A DNA stretch of 64,000 bases. Source: Fodinicurvata fenggangensis DSM 21160 (GTDB lineage Bacteria > Pseudomonadota > Alphaproteobacteria > Kiloniellales > DSM-21159). The stretch covers positions 83,618 to 147,617 of the forward strand of contig NZ_JMLV01000011.1 of NCBI RefSeq assembly GCF_000686045.1, given 5' to 3'. The translations under genes were made by a program, and so were the position numbers. Under the pieces are notes generated by a model. That model was not told the DNA's origin. It was given only the letters and a program-made list of their open reading frames with translations, and ran no database searches. Shown here one piece after another: positions 6,762-14,055 of this stretch (positions are counted from its first letter, which is position 1; each line of letters starts with the position of its first letter).

Positions 6762-7679
6762 ATGGTCAAAACAACACCCCCCGTTGAAACCCATATGGTC
6801 CCAATCTCTTTCCTGAACGTGGAGGTCGAGGTTTCGGGACCGAAGGATGGAGCGCCCCTCTTCCTGCTGCATGGCTGGCCGGATTCCCTGCGCACCTGGG
6901 ATGACTGCCTGGCTCCCCTGCATGCCGGCGGTCTGCGCACCTATGTTCCCAGCCTGCGCGGCTATGGCGAAACACGCTTCCGGGCGCCCGGCACCTTTCG
7001 CAGTGGCCAGCTCTCCGCGCTGGCAAGCGACCTGCTGGAACTGGCCAATGTCCTGGACCTTCAAAGCTTCTCCGTTATCGGACACGACTGGGGTGCGCGG
7101 GCGGCATACATCGCCAGTTACCTGGCGCCGGAGCGCGTGAATGCTTGCGTTGCAATCTCCGTAGGCTGGGGCACCAACGCCCCGGACCAGGCACTCCCCC
7201 TGCAGCAGGTCCAGAACTATTGGTATCACTGGTACATGGCCCTCGACCGTGGAGCCGCTTTGGTTCAAGAGGAGCGCAAGGCCTTCACCCGCTATATCTG
7301 GGATATCTGGAATCCGGGCTGGAAAATCACGGATGAGGCCTTCGAAATCACTGCGGCAGCCTTCGACAACCCGGACTGGGCCGAGGTGGTGTTGCATTCC
7401 TACCGCGTGAGATGGGGGCTGGCCGCCATGGATCCCACCTATGACCCGATTGAACGCGAACTTGCCGAAGGGCGGAAGATCACCGTTCCCACCTTGGTCC
7501 TTCATGGTGGCGCGGACCCCTGCAACGACCCCGCAACCTCCGAAGGCAAGGAGCCACTGTTCGGTAGCCGCTATGAGAGGGAGGTGCTGGATGGTGTCGG
7601 GCACTTTCCCCAGCGGCAAGTACCCGGGGAAGTGGCCCGAATGAGCGAAGCCTTCCTCCGATCAACCGCAACTGCCTGA
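6762..7679 (+). CDS. Alpha/beta hydrolase, epoxide-hydrolase-like
   Basis: This is a 305-aa alpha/beta hydrolase. Visible features are the oxyanion-hole motif HGWP (37-40), the nucleophile elbow GHDWGA with Asp109 as nucleophile, and the catalytic His281 in GVGHFP. An Asp nucleophile with a following Trp, plus HGWP, is typical of epoxide hydrolases and haloalkane dehalogenases, which form an ester intermediate on the aspartate. The substrate cannot be told. No signal peptide is visible, so it is cytoplasmic. An AGGAG ribosome site lies about 11 bases upstream. It is followed directly by a bidirectional terminator hairpin. Confidence 0.88.
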   Translation: MVKTTPPVETHMVPISFLNVEVEVSGPKDGAPLFLLHGWPDSLRTWDDCLAPLHAGGLRTYVPSLRGYGETRFRAPGTFRSGQLSALASDLLELANVLDLQSFSVIGHDWGARAAYIASYLAPERVNACVAISVGWGTNAPDQALPLQQVQNYWYHWYMALDRGAALVQEERKAFTRYIWDIWNPGWKITDEAFEITAAAFDNPDWAEVVLHSYRVRWGLAAMDPTYDPIERELAEGRKITVPTLVLHGGADPCNDPATSEGKEPLFGSRYEREVLDGVGHFPQRQVPGEVARMSEAFLRSTATA

Positions 7680-7702
7680 CCCCGGAAACTTCGGGGTCAG
7701 GC
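7674..7702. terminator. Bidirectional terminator hairpin
   Basis: GCCTGACCCCG and CGGGGTCAGGC pair over 11 bp around the loop GAAACTT. The hairpin overlaps the stop of the hydrolase (plus) and the stop of the TetR gene (minus). The convergent layout and the strong stem suggest it ends both transcripts, although the T-tract is short. Confidence 0.6.
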
Positions 7703-8230
7703 ACTTTCGTTCTGGCGCTTCAGCAGGAGTGTCGCCAGAGCCTTCGCGCGCTCCACGGCGCCCTCGCCCATGAAGGTCCAGCTCTGGGTCAGCCCTTCGT
7801 GCAGCAGCATCAGCTCGTCCTTGCGGTCCTCCAGGCCCGTGGCCTGGCCCAAGCGCCCGGCTACCTCGGCCTTGTGCCGCTCCAGCAGCTGCCGCAGCGC
7901 CGCATTGTGGGGCTGGGCCGCGACGGCACTGTGAAAGAGGCAGCCCTGGGCGGCATTGCTGCGCATCCATTCGCCCACCCGCTCGAAGATCTCCATCAGC
8001 GCCGCCTGCGGATCGGCGGGCAAGCCCTCGAAGAGATGGGCGAGATAACGCGCATGTCGATGCTCCAGCGCCGTCAGGACCATGTCCTCGCGCGACGGAC
8101 AGTACTTGTAGAGCGTGCGCAGGCTGACCTGCGTCGCATCGCGCAGCTGGTCCACGCCCGGCTCGGCAAAGCCCGCGCTGGCGAAGGCCTGCTCCAGCCC
8201 GGCGGCGATTTTCTCATGGGTCTCATTCAT
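7697..8230 (-). CDS. TetR-family transcriptional regulator
   Basis: This is a 177-aa TetR-type regulator. The N-terminal HTH segment includes FASAGFAEPGVDQLRDATQVSLRTLYKYCPSREDMVLTAL. The effector domain contains AAQGCLFHSA, a feature of a TetR subgroup with a conserved Gly-Cys. I chose the ATG at 8230; a TTG at 8239 is the alternative. No Shine-Dalgarno is visible, and a TACATT hexamer lies about 14 bases upstream, so the mRNA may be nearly leaderless. It is divergent from the EamA exporter across two operator-like palindromes, which implies that it represses both genes. Confidence 0.88.
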   Translation of the reverse strand: MNETHEKIAAGLEQAFASAGFAEPGVDQLRDATQVSLRTLYKYCPSREDMVLTALEHRHARYLAHLFEGLPADPQAALMEIFERVGEWMRSNAAQGCLFHSAVAAQPHNAALRQLLERHKAEVAGRLGQATGLEDRKDELMLLHEGLTQSWTFMGEGAVERAKALATLLLKRQNESA

Positions 8231-8240
8231 GATTGACAAT

Positions 8241-8258
8241 GTAGAACGATCGTCCTAC
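8241..8258. promoter_or_regulatory. Operator-like palindrome 1 (TetR/EamA)
   Basis: GTAGAACGATCGTCCTAC is an 18-bp near-perfect palindrome (one mismatched pair) lying just upstream of the TetR start and repeated 26 bp away. A TTGACA hexamer at 8233-8238 lies just before it on the plus strand. Confidence 0.65.
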
Positions 8259-8266
8259 CTACGCAA

Positions 8267-8284
8267 GTAGAACGATCGCTTTAC
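8267..8284. promoter_or_regulatory. Operator-like palindrome 2 (TetR/EamA)
   Basis: GTAGAACGATCGCTTTAC repeats the first 12 bases of site 1 exactly and is itself partly palindromic around CGATCG. The centres are 26 bp apart, so two dimers could bind on about the same face of the helix. Confidence 0.6.
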
Positions 8285-8304
8285 CTTTCATGGAGACCCC
8301 TGCC

Positions 8305-9210
8305 ATGCCTCCCCTGCGACCCCTGGCAGCGACACCGGTCCTGGAAGTGGGTCTGGTCATCTGCTGGAGCTCGGGCTTTATCGGCGGGACGCTGGCCTCC
8401 GCCACCACGTCGATCTACCTGGTCCTGTTCTGGCGCTTCCTGCTGATCAGCCTGCTTCTGCTGCCCCTTGCCGGCCGCGGGATCGCGCGCATGGCACCCC
8501 GAGAGCTCGCCCTCCAGGCGCTTCTGGGCACCTTCGCCATGTTCGGCTATCTGGCCACGCTGATCACCGCCATCGACCAGGGAGTGCCTGCGGGCACTGC
8601 GGCCCTGATCGCCGCGCTCCAGCCGCTGGCGACCGCGGCCCTGGCCGGGCTCGTGCTGTCGGAATCGGTTTCTGCCCGCCAGTGGCTGGGCCTCCTGGTC
8701 GGCTTCGGCGGCGTGGCCCTGGCGGTCGGGGGCGGTCTCGACCAGGCCCCTCTGTGGGGCTATGGCCTGACCCTGCTCAGCATGGCCTCCATCGTGACGG
8801 CCACGCTGATCGCCCGTCGCCAAGCACGGCCCAGCCCGCTGCTGCCTTCCCTATCTGTTCAGTCTGCCGTCGCGGCGCTGCTGTTCCTGCCCCTGGCGCT
8901 GCTGGACGGCACCCTGGTGCCCGAGGCGACGGGGTCCTTCGTCTACGCCATTCTCTGGTTCATTCTCTTCTCGACGCTGGGCGGCTACGGCTTTTACTGG
9001 GCCTGCCTGGCCCGCACCTCGGCGACGCGCGTGTCCAGCCTGATCTACCTGACGCCACCGGTCACCACGCTCTGGGCCTTCGTGATGTTCGGCCAGGCGA
9101 TCACTCCCGGTGCCGTGGCCGGCTTTCTGGTCTGCCTGGCCGGCGTGTGGCTGGCAAAGGCCCGGCGGTCGACGGCAACCCTGCCAACAACCACCTGTTC
9201 AGGATCATGA
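8305..9210 (+). CDS. EamA/DMT-family transporter
   Basis: This protein of about 301 aa has around ten hydrophobic segments arranged as two EamA repeats, as in drug/metabolite exporters such as RhtA or YdcZ relatives. The first repeat includes VICWSSGFIGG and PAGTAALIAALQPL. The second includes a TRVSSLIYLTPPVT segment, a typical EamA feature. I prefer the ATG at 8305 (GGAG 9 bases upstream) over the ATG at 8290. The divergent TetR gene and two operator-like palindromes suggest substrate-induced efflux. The substrate is unknown. Confidence 0.88.
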   Translation: MPPLRPLAATPVLEVGLVICWSSGFIGGTLASATTSIYLVLFWRFLLISLLLLPLAGRGIARMAPRELALQALLGTFAMFGYLATLITAIDQGVPAGTAALIAALQPLATAALAGLVLSESVSARQWLGLLVGFGGVALAVGGGLDQAPLWGYGLTLLSMASIVTATLIARRQARPSPLLPSLSVQSAVAALLFLPLALLDGTLVPEATGSFVYAILWFILFSTLGGYGFYWACLARTSATRVSSLIYLTPPVTTLWAFVMFGQAITPGAVAGFLVCLAGVWLAKARRSTATLPTTTCSGS

Positions 9211-9238
9211 AGGCTGCCCTCTTGACTTTACACGGACA

Positions 9239-9260
9239 CTAGTAAAGATTTCTTTACTAG
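9239..9260. promoter_or_regulatory. Palindrome over putative fic promoter
   Basis: CTAGTAAAG, loop ATTT, CTTTACTAG form a perfect dyad with 9-bp arms. TTGACT at 9222-9227 could be a -35 box, and the dyad overlaps the expected -10 region (AAGATT at 9245, 17-bp spacer). Most likely this is an operator for autoregulation by the winged-helix C-terminus of the Fic protein. A second dyad (AGACTCC/GGAGTCT, 9263-9282) follows. Confidence 0.5.
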
Positions 9261-9310
9261 AAAGACTCCCTTGTCGGAGTCTGCAACGGAACAGGTCAGG
9301 GGGCAGGGTC

Positions 9311-10486
9311 TTGAATTCCGCGGCTGGACGATTCGAACGCCTGCAGATTGCCGGCGAGGATCAGGGGACCCTGGCCTTCGTTCCCTTCCCCCTGCCCCCA
9401 CGGAACCCGAAGGTCTCCCGGCCCGGAGAGCTGAGCGAACGCCTGAATGCGGCCGAGCACGCCTTGGCGCGGCTTGCCTTTGCCGGCCGGATGCTCCCCG
9501 ACCCTGAGCCCCTGCTTCACGCCTTTGCACGGCGTGAAGCCGTGCTGTCCTCCCGGCTCGACGGTCTGCAGGTGGAGCTGATGGACCTTCTGCGCAGTCA
9601 GGTCATGGACGACACCGCAGGGACGCCTGCGCTTGCGCAGCTGCACAACCACATTGCGGCCTGGCGCCAGGCGCGTGGCCAACTGGCACGGAAAAAGGAA
9701 AGAAAACTTTCCCTGACCCTGCTCGACAGGGGTTGGCAAAGGATGTTTCGCGACAGTGACCGCCCCGCAGGCAAGGCCGCTCCGCTTCGGTGCAGCCAAG
9801 AGCGGGGGGACTACGGCTTAGCGGGCCAATCCAGCTATCTGCCGCCCGCGGCCCACAGGCTGCCTGTCTTGCTGGAGGAACTGGAAGCCTATCTGCAGAG
9901 CGGGGACAAGCTGCCCGAACTCGTGCGCATCGGCCTGATCCAGGCCCAGTTCGAGAACATCCACCCCTATCCGGCCGGCAATGGCCGCCTGGCCCGCCTG
10001 CTGAGCACACTGCTGCTGGAACACTGGGGATACCTGGAGCTGCCCCTGCCTTGTCTCAGCCTGCACTTCCATCGCCAGGGCGACGATTACGCGCAACGAC
10101 TGGCCGCCATTCGCGAAGAGGGCGACTGGGAAGGCTGGACCGGCTTCTTCCTGGACAGCCTGGAAGCAGCAGCCGACGAGGCCGTGGCCACGCTTCGCGA
10201 CCTTCACGCCATCGTCACCCGCGACAGGAAGCGTCTGCTTGCCAGCGAAGGTAGCGCGTTGTCGGCCGTCCGGCTGTTCGAGGATCTGCCCGACCAGCCT
10301 GTCCTGACCGTGGCCCGGACCATGGACCTGCTGCAGACCACCAAACCCACCGCCGGCCGGGCCATCGAAGCCCTGGTCGACGCCGGCATCCTGGAGGAAA
10401 TCACCGGCCGCAAACGCGACCGCAGCTATGCCTACACGGCGTTTATCGAGCGCCTGGGGCGCGGTATGGAACGTGAGCAGGGGTGA
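9311..10486 (+). CDS. Fic-domain protein with atypical catalytic and inhibitory motifs
   Basis: This is a Fic protein of about 391 aa: a Fic_N-type start (FVPFPLPPRNP), the Fic core, and a C-terminal winged helix (about 315-375). Fic enzymes usually transfer AMP from ATP to a target hydroxyl with HPFx(D/E)GNGRxxR. Here the motif is HPYPAGNGRLAR (His218 to Arg229). His218, Asn224 and Arg226 are kept, but Ala222 replaces the acidic metal ligand. The inhibitory helix motif (S/T)xxxE(G/N) appears as SSRLDG (80-85), with Asp84 instead of Glu. The start is a TTG at 9311 with AGGGGGCAGGG just upstream; longer frames have no ribosome site. It stands alone behind a palindromic promoter. Confidence 0.85.
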   Translation: MNSAAGRFERLQIAGEDQGTLAFVPFPLPPRNPKVSRPGELSERLNAAEHALARLAFAGRMLPDPEPLLHAFARREAVLSSRLDGLQVELMDLLRSQVMDDTAGTPALAQLHNHIAAWRQARGQLARKKERKLSLTLLDRGWQRMFRDSDRPAGKAAPLRCSQERGDYGLAGQSSYLPPAAHRLPVLLEELEAYLQSGDKLPELVRIGLIQAQFENIHPYPAGNGRLARLLSTLLLEHWGYLELPLPCLSLHFHRQGDDYAQRLAAIREEGDWEGWTGFFLDSLEAAADEAVATLRDLHAIVTRDRKRLLASEGSALSAVRLFEDLPDQPVLTVARTMDLLQTTKPTAGRAIEALVDAGILEEITGRKRDRSYAYTAFIERLGRGMEREQG

Positions 10487-10514
10487 GGCCGGGTGGCCAC
10501 TGAAGAATCATCGG

Positions 10515-13313
10515 CTAGAACTGGCGGAGGTTGTCGAGCAGCTGCATGTACTGCTCGCGCGTGACGAACATGTTTTCCTTGGGCCGCGTGCAGGGCAACA
10601 TCAGGTTGAGGAGTTCGTCGGGATTCTCCTCGTTGCCTTCCTGGGCATTCTTGTTCTCGCCTCCCTTTCCGTCCGTCGCAAGCCGCATCCCCTCGATGTC
10701 ATCCTCAATGGAATTCTTGTGCATGTCGCACAGCATTGAGCGTTCCTGCTTCGTGCTGGGGTCTGGACTGTGCTGCAGGTCAAGGATATGCCCAACTTCA
10801 TGGGTGAGCGCCGCAACTTCGGCGACACGGGGCTTGCTGCCGTCCGGCCGGGTCAGGCTGATGCCGACGACGGGACTGGAGAAGACTCCCTCATCCGTCC
10901 AGAGGAACTCGGATCCAAGGTCCCAATTGGCAACGCCCAGGCGCTCTATCCAGTCATAGGGCATATAGACCACCAGAATATCGAAATCGCCCGAAAAGGT
11001 ATCCACAGTGCCCGGCCCGGAACCCGAACCGGATGTCGAAAAGGCGTGATGCGCCGCCACGAGCAGTTCCGTGCGAATGTCATCGAAGCTACGCGGGTCG
11101 GAAGCCAACAGCTCCTCGATAAACCCGGCGTTCCCATCCGGGTAATAATCCCCTCCTTTGCGGCGCGCGACTTCGGCCGAAATCCGTTCATTGTCATCCA
11201 GACTGAAATACAGGTCGGCCTGGGGTGACAGGGTCGCGGAGCGCACAGGAAAAAGCTGCTCGATGTAATCCTCTGCAGCCTCGGCCGCCGCATGCCCCTC
11301 GGCCCGCATATCCACGGACAACCCGCCCGGGCCCTCCTCTGCCCAGGGGCCGATCCGTGCAAAGGTGTATCCGACCTTCAGGTCGCGCTGCAGCGGATCC
11401 CACTCGAGTGATTCCTCGCCGAAGAACACCATCGTCGGACCGCATTCGCGCACGGGCTCGACTTCCAACTTCAGCGCCTCGACTTTCTCGTAGTCGGGCC
11501 GCCAGCCGAAGAAGTTGACTGTATTCTCCGCCTTGCGCTTTTCCTCTTCGCTATAGAGATCCGGCCGCTTGATGCGCACATCACGCTTTTCCGGCACCAG
11601 CAGGGGGCCATCGGGCCGATCCGCGTCACGCACACGCAGATGCGCCCTGAAGTCGGTCACCTGCCAGCCATCGGCCACAGTCTCGTCCGGGCGCCATTTG
11701 ACGTGGCTCCGGATGACGGCGGGCTTGCGATCCACAAGCGGGGTGTCGATCACCACCTGAAAGGCATTTGTCTCCAGCCCTTCCTGGGCCTTCAGATAGC
11801 TGGGCAGCCCCTGCATGGGCTCGTCGTCGTGCAGGTTGACCACGGTGTCGAAGCTCCAGACCTGATCAACGGGCAGCCTGTGCCCATCGGCCCCCCGCAC
11901 GCCCTCGGCGCCACCGGGAAGCGTGACGCGATAACGCACACCGTCCTTGAGATCCTCCATCGGAATGACGCGCAGGGTGGACGGCCCGTCCAGAGCCAGG
12001 CGCGTCGGTGTTTCAGCCATGGCTGTGCGGCCCTGCCCGTCCGGCAGAGCCGTTTCGATTCTTGCCGCGCCCGGCAGCAGAGAGGCCGGGTCCAGCGGGC
12101 GGTTGAATTTCACCTGGATGCCCGGCACCTCCCAGGAAATATTGCGCGCGTGCCGCTTCGGGCGATGTTCGAGAACTTCCAGGCCCATCCTGGACTTCGA
12201 GCCTGATACGGGCGCCTGTGCCACCTCCAGCGGGGTTATGGTGTAGCCCCCTGTGCGCATGTTGGGGGCCGAGAAACGGCCGGAAAGGCTCAGCGGTTTT
12301 TCCCCTCGATCTGAATTCTTTCTTTCCACGGACTGCTTCTCGGCGTTCCAGACCCGGTCGTGCTGATCGACATGAGCCGTGCCCTCCAGGGAAAAGCTGC
12401 CGATGACATGGCTTTCAGTTATCCGCTCAATGGTCACCGTCCCTGTCAATTCCCCACCCCGGACCTGCGTTCGCGTGCCGGTCTGCGCGGTCCCCTGGAA
12501 GTCGCAGTCCATTTCCTGGACCTCACGGCCCTCATAGATGTGATCCGGGATGAGGGAGGATTTCAACATACCTAAGAAGGCGCTTTGCGCCATGCGACAG
12601 AGCCGCTTTTCCTCTTCCTGCATCCGGGCTTGCTTTGGAGTGTTGGGTGCGGAATAGGGATCCGGAAAGGTCCGGCCGCTCCACGCGCTATAGATATCGC
12701 CTGGCTGCCCCTTGCCCGTCGCGCCCGTCGCCCGAGCCTTGTAGACACCGCCTTCCTGCAGATCACCAGGTGCCGTCTTTGGCAAGGTGATGCGCAGAAA
12801 GGCGCCACTGTTTGGGAGCCATCCCCCAACGCCGCCATGGCGCAGGCTGAGAACATCGCCCAGCCGGCCTGCCTCGAATGCGATGATGTTGGGACTGAAC
12901 ACCTCGAAAACCACCTGGCGTTGGCCGCCGGAAGCAACCGGCACCTCCTGGTCCATCTTGTCCTCCAGGAAGGAAGCCATGCCTTCGCTCAGTCCGGGCA
13001 CGCCATCGTTGCCACCGACGCGCCTTGCCCCCAGATGCCGGGCGCAGGCCACGCCACCGGCCGAGACCGCACCGGAAATCGTCAGGCTGGCCTGGCCGGG
13101 CGCAAGCGCAGCATTTGCCCCTCCCTGAAACGCCTCCGGGTTCAGGTTGCCCAGGGTATCTCCGGTATGACGCGGATCGATGGCGGCCATCATCGCCTCG
13201 ATGGAACAGCTGGGCTGCTGCAGAGGCCGCGTTGGTTCACAAAGGTCCTGCGCCATGAGTACGCCCGCGGGAAACAGCGTGAAGAGCAGGACCAGAACGC
13301 GCAGAGGGATCAC
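10515..13313 (-). CDS. Exported metzincin-like protein with bacterial Ig-like domain (932 aa)
   Basis: The protein starts at GTG 13313 (GTGA overlap with the upstream stop) and has an N-terminal signal peptide (LRVLVLLFTLFPAGVLMA). A central SbsA/Big_5-like Ig domain is visible (about 385-495: VKFNRPLDPASL ... GVRYRVTLPGG). Near the C-terminus HEVGHILDLQH supplies the zinc-ligand spacing HExxHxxxxxH (His838, Glu839, His842, His848), and LMLPC (about 904-908) could be the Met-turn. Classical metzincins have Gly at position 8 of the motif; here it is Asp845. The paralogue at 55150 keeps HEFGHGFGLPH. This is the last gene of a four-gene operon of exported proteins. The substrate is unknown and proteolysis is unproven. 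Confidence 0.8.
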   Translation of the reverse strand: MIPLRVLVLLFTLFPAGVLMAQDLCEPTRPLQQPSCSIEAMMAAIDPRHTGDTLGNLNPEAFQGGANAALAPGQASLTISGAVSAGGVACARHLGARRVGGNDGVPGLSEGMASFLEDKMDQEVPVASGGQRQVVFEVFSPNIIAFEAGRLGDVLSLRHGGVGGWLPNSGAFLRITLPKTAPGDLQEGGVYKARATGATGKGQPGDIYSAWSGRTFPDPYSAPNTPKQARMQEEEKRLCRMAQSAFLGMLKSSLIPDHIYEGREVQEMDCDFQGTAQTGTRTQVRGGELTGTVTIERITESHVIGSFSLEGTAHVDQHDRVWNAEKQSVERKNSDRGEKPLSLSGRFSAPNMRTGGYTITPLEVAQAPVSGSKSRMGLEVLEHRPKRHARNISWEVPGIQVKFNRPLDPASLLPGAARIETALPDGQGRTAMAETPTRLALDGPSTLRVIPMEDLKDGVRYRVTLPGGAEGVRGADGHRLPVDQVWSFDTVVNLHDDEPMQGLPSYLKAQEGLETNAFQVVIDTPLVDRKPAVIRSHVKWRPDETVADGWQVTDFRAHLRVRDADRPDGPLLVPEKRDVRIKRPDLYSEEEKRKAENTVNFFGWRPDYEKVEALKLEVEPVRECGPTMVFFGEESLEWDPLQRDLKVGYTFARIGPWAEEGPGGLSVDMRAEGHAAAEAAEDYIEQLFPVRSATLSPQADLYFSLDDNERISAEVARRKGGDYYPDGNAGFIEELLASDPRSFDDIRTELLVAAHHAFSTSGSGSGPGTVDTFSGDFDILVVYMPYDWIERLGVANWDLGSEFLWTDEGVFSSPVVGISLTRPDGSKPRVAEVAALTHEVGHILDLQHSPDPSTKQERSMLCDMHKNSIEDDIEGMRLATDGKGGENKNAQEGNEENPDELLNLMLPCTRPKENMFVTREQYMQLLDNLRQF

Positions 13314-14020
13314 TGGGACATTCCACCCATCATGTCACCCAGGTCCATGGGCTCGGCCGGCAAGAGGAAGTCGCCTTCCGGACCGGGATGGTCCTCGAGT
13401 GAAAGCACCTCGAAGCGATCCCCGAAGCTCAGCGCGGCCAACCCCTTTTCCTGCAAGGCTTCAAGAAGTGGGTTGGCCTCCTGCCCCTGCACCAGGTTCG
13501 ACATCTCCATCTTCAGCTGCTGGTTCTCCAGAAGCCGCGGGTCGTCGCTGAGCACCGCGGAATCCGTGTGACTTGCCCCCTCTTCGTCCAGCCAGGAAAT
13601 CTCGTAAATCTCACCCGTGACACCGGCCACGTCCTTCATTTCCCCGGTGGCATCGATCTCCTGCACCTCGCTCGGCATCGCCAGGCCGGCCCCTGTCTTC
13701 AGCTGATCCGTCGATTGGGTACCCTGCGCCTGCGGCAGGTCGGCCAGGGCACTCAGCGCCATGACCATGACACGACCGCCGGCACTCGTGATCGAATAGA
13801 TCTCGCCGTCGCGCAACAGCATATAAGCCTCGACGCCAGCAATATCGGTGCGCAACGCACCGCCACGCCAGCGTTCGGTCATCTCCAAGCGCCCCATGTC
13901 CCCGCCATCAGCGGAATAGGTAAGCGACCCATCGGCAAGCGCAGGTCCAGCCGTGCCTGCAACCACTGCCAACAACAACAGGCTGGCGAGTCTGTGGAGG
14001 GGGTAAACTGTTCGGCGCAT
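13310..14020 (-). CDS. Exported protein of unknown function, 236 aa
   Basis: The start at 14020 is supported by GGGAG about 7 bases upstream; an open frame extends to 14059 without support. The product has a clear signal peptide (RLASLLLLAVVAGTAGPALA) and a soluble body with DGSLTYSADGG near the mature N-terminus. The C-terminus is Met-rich and Gly-rich (EPMDLGDMMGGMSQ). No family was recognised. It is the third gene of the VWA/WG/metzincin operon and its stop overlaps the next start by 4 bp. It has no copy in the two paralogous loci of this window, so it may be specific to this operon. Confidence 0.75.
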   Translation of the reverse strand: MRRTVYPLHRLASLLLLAVVAGTAGPALADGSLTYSADGGDMGRLEMTERWRGGALRTDIAGVEAYMLLRDGEIYSITSAGGRVMVMALSALADLPQAQGTQSTDQLKTGAGLAMPSEVQEIDATGEMKDVAGVTGEIYEISWLDEEGASHTDSAVLSDDPRLLENQQLKMEMSNLVQGQEANPLLEALQEKGLAALSFGDRFEVLSLEDHPGPEGDFLLPAEPMDLGDMMGGMSQ

Positions 14021-14055
14021 GACACACTCCCTTGTCGTCTTGAGACGGCCGTCCA

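Noticed and set aside
6603..7619. 338-aa minus-strand open frame
   Set aside because: Antisense to the alpha/beta hydrolase, whose catalytic motifs are intact.
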